Source: Granulicella sp. UBA5172 (GTDB taxonomy: Bacteria; Acidobacteriota; Terriglobia; Terriglobales; Acidobacteriaceae). From it: DNA of 7,036 nucleotides. The stretch's first letter is position 1. Every line of letters starts with the position of its first letter. Below the pieces are notes generated by a model. It was not told the origin of the DNA, did not search any database, and saw only the letters and a list, made by a program, of their open reading frames with translations. Made by a program: the position numbers and the translations under genes. Where the stretch lies: assembly GCA_002413385.1 (NCBI GenBank), contig DHWW01000039.1:1-7036 (forward strand). The letters run 5' to 3'. Shown in pieces: positions 6,054 through 7,036 of this stretch.

Positions 6054-7036
6054 ATGCATACGTTTGGCGTATGGGCGCCGAAGGCGAAGACGATGTCGTT
6101 GAAGTGGCGCGGCGGCGCGTTGTTGATGGGCGGGCCGAATAAGCGTGGATGGTGGACGCTGGATGTTGAGGAGGCCGGGGGTGGGGACGATTACTCGTTC
6201 CTGATGGACGATGATCCGACGGCGTATCCGGACCCACGCGGGTTGCGGCAGCCCAATGGGGTGCATGGGGCTTCTCAGATTTATTGTCATGATGCTTTTG
6301 AATGGCACGATAAGCTTTGGCGTGGAGCTCCGAGGACCGGGGCGGTGCTGTATGAGGTGCACATTGGGACGTTCAGCAAGGCTGGAACATTTGATGGAGC
6401 GATCGAGCACCTGGAGTATCTGGTTGATCTTGGAGTGACGCATATCGAAGTGATGCCGGTTGCGGAGTTTGCGGGGGACCGCGGGTGGGGATATGACGGT
6501 GTTGCGTTGTTTGCTACGCATGAGCCTTATGGAGGGCCGAACGGTTTCAAGCGGCTGATCGATGCGTGTCATGCGAAGGGGCTCAGCGTGATTCTGGATG
6601 TGGTTTATAACCACTTTGGACCTGTTGGGAACTATGCGAACAAGTTTGGGCCCTATCTGACGTCGAAGCATAAGACGCCGTGGGGGGACGCGGTGAATCT
6701 GGATGAGGGTGGCAGTGATGAGGTGCGGAGGTTCTTCTGCGACAACGCGCTGATGTGGTTGAAGGACTATCACTGCGATGGTTTGCGTTTTGATGCAGTG
6801 CACGAGTTTTACGATAAGTCGGCGGTCAATTTCATGGAGCAACTCTCAGTGGAGGTGGAGAGACTGAGCGCGACGGTGGGGCGGGAATATTACCTGATTG
6901 CGGAGAGCGATTTGAATGATCCGCAGGTGATACGTCCGCAAGAGGCGCATGGGTATGGAATGGATTCGCAGTGGAGCGATGATTTCCATCATGCGCTGTT
7001 TTCGTTGCTGTACACGAAGGAACCGGGTCGAGGGTA
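6054..7036 (+). CDS. treZ: TreZ, malto-oligosyltrehalose trehalohydrolase (N-terminal 327 residues, cut by window edge)
   Basis: TreZ (GH13_10) hydrolyses the alpha-1,4 bond next to the trehalosyl unit made by TreY, releasing trehalose and a maltodextrin shorter by two glucoses. Residues 1-90 form the usual N-terminal beta-sandwich (E-set/CBM48-like), opening with HTFGVWAPKAKTMSL. The catalytic barrel begins at YEVHIGTF (100-107), followed by GWGYDG (144-149), region I DVVYNHFGP (182-190), region II GLRFDAVH with nucleophile D247, and region III YLIAESDLNDP with general acid E284. QWSDDFHHAL (306-315) is a further TreZ-typical block near the edge. The third catalytic aspartate (region IV) and the C-terminal domain lie beyond base 7036; the frame is open to the edge. 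The start has an excellent Shine-Dalgarno sequence. The short spacing from treY and the sequential reactions support a treYZ operon. A debranching enzyme (TreX) often accompanies this pair but is not visible here. Confidence 0.96.
   Translation, partial: MHTFGVWAPKAKTMSLKWRGGALLMGGPNKRGWWTLDVEEAGGGDDYSFLMDDDPTAYPDPRGLRQPNGVHGASQIYCHDAFEWHDKLWRGAPRTGAVLYEVHIGTFSKAGTFDGAIEHLEYLVDLGVTHIEVMPVAEFAGDRGWGYDGVALFATHEPYGGPNGFKRLIDACHAKGLSVILDVVYNHFGPVGNYANKFGPYLTSKHKTPWGDAVNLDEGGSDEVRRFFCDNALMWLKDYHCDGLRFDAVHEFYDKSAVNFMEQLSVEVERLSATVGREYYLIAESDLNDPQVIRPQEAHGYGMDSQWSDDFHHALFSLLYTKEPGRG

Noticed and set aside
4486..6237. Very long open frame (583 codons) on the minus strand opposite treY and the start of treZ
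   Set aside because: It is in register with treY codons and open only because that gene hardly uses TTA, CTA or TCA. Its translation is rich in Arg, His and Pro with no recognisable domain, while treY has every catalytic motif.
6015..6842. 275-codon minus-strand open frame opposite treZ
   Set aside because: It overlaps conserved TreZ regions I and II in the opposite direction and has no recognisable features of its own.

Overview
This window looks like ordinary chromosomal DNA from a free-living, high-GC bacterium, and it carries an alpha-glucan/trehalose metabolism locus. All four genes are recognisable from conserved motifs. The gene combination and G-rich coding style would fit a soil Acidobacteriota (Terriglobia-like) genome. 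That taxonomic guess is weak: similar gene sets occur in Proteobacteria and Actinobacteria, and nothing in the window is diagnostic.

Layout. The left edge (1-1200, minus strand) holds the first 400 codons of glgE, the maltosyltransferase that builds alpha-1,4-glucan from maltose 1-phosphate. The left window edge cuts it just after the catalytic nucleophile. A 236-bp divergent intergenic region (1201-1436) follows. It has a perfect 12-bp palindrome and a weak candidate promoter for glgE. Three genes then run rightwards: a GH15 glucoamylase/trehalase-family protein (1437-3281, probable TTG start), treY (3373-6018, malto-oligosyltrehalose synthase) and the first 327 codons of treZ (6054 onward, malto-oligosyltrehalose trehalohydrolase, cut by the right edge). 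The GH15-treY spacer is 91 nt and contains a near-perfect 18-bp inverted repeat. The treY-treZ spacer is only 35 nt and carries a strong Shine-Dalgarno sequence.

How the genes work together. From known family functions, GlgE extends linear alpha-1,4-glucan using maltose 1-phosphate, which other organisms derive from trehalose (TreS/Pep2) or from ADP-glucose (GlgM). TreY isomerises the reducing end of such glucans to a trehalosyl unit and TreZ releases free trehalose. The divergent units therefore run between glucan and trehalose in opposite directions. The GH15 enzyme could trim the non-reducing ends of glucan or hydrolyse trehalose itself. I saw no signal peptide on any of the proteins, so all are inferred to be cytoplasmic.

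No RNA genes, mobile elements, CRISPR arrays or clear terminators were seen. I found no sign of an entirely new system. The points most worth checking are the substrate of the GH15 enzyme, the two palindromes sharing an AGT-NN-ACT core ahead of the two transcription units, and the strand-wide compositional asymmetry.
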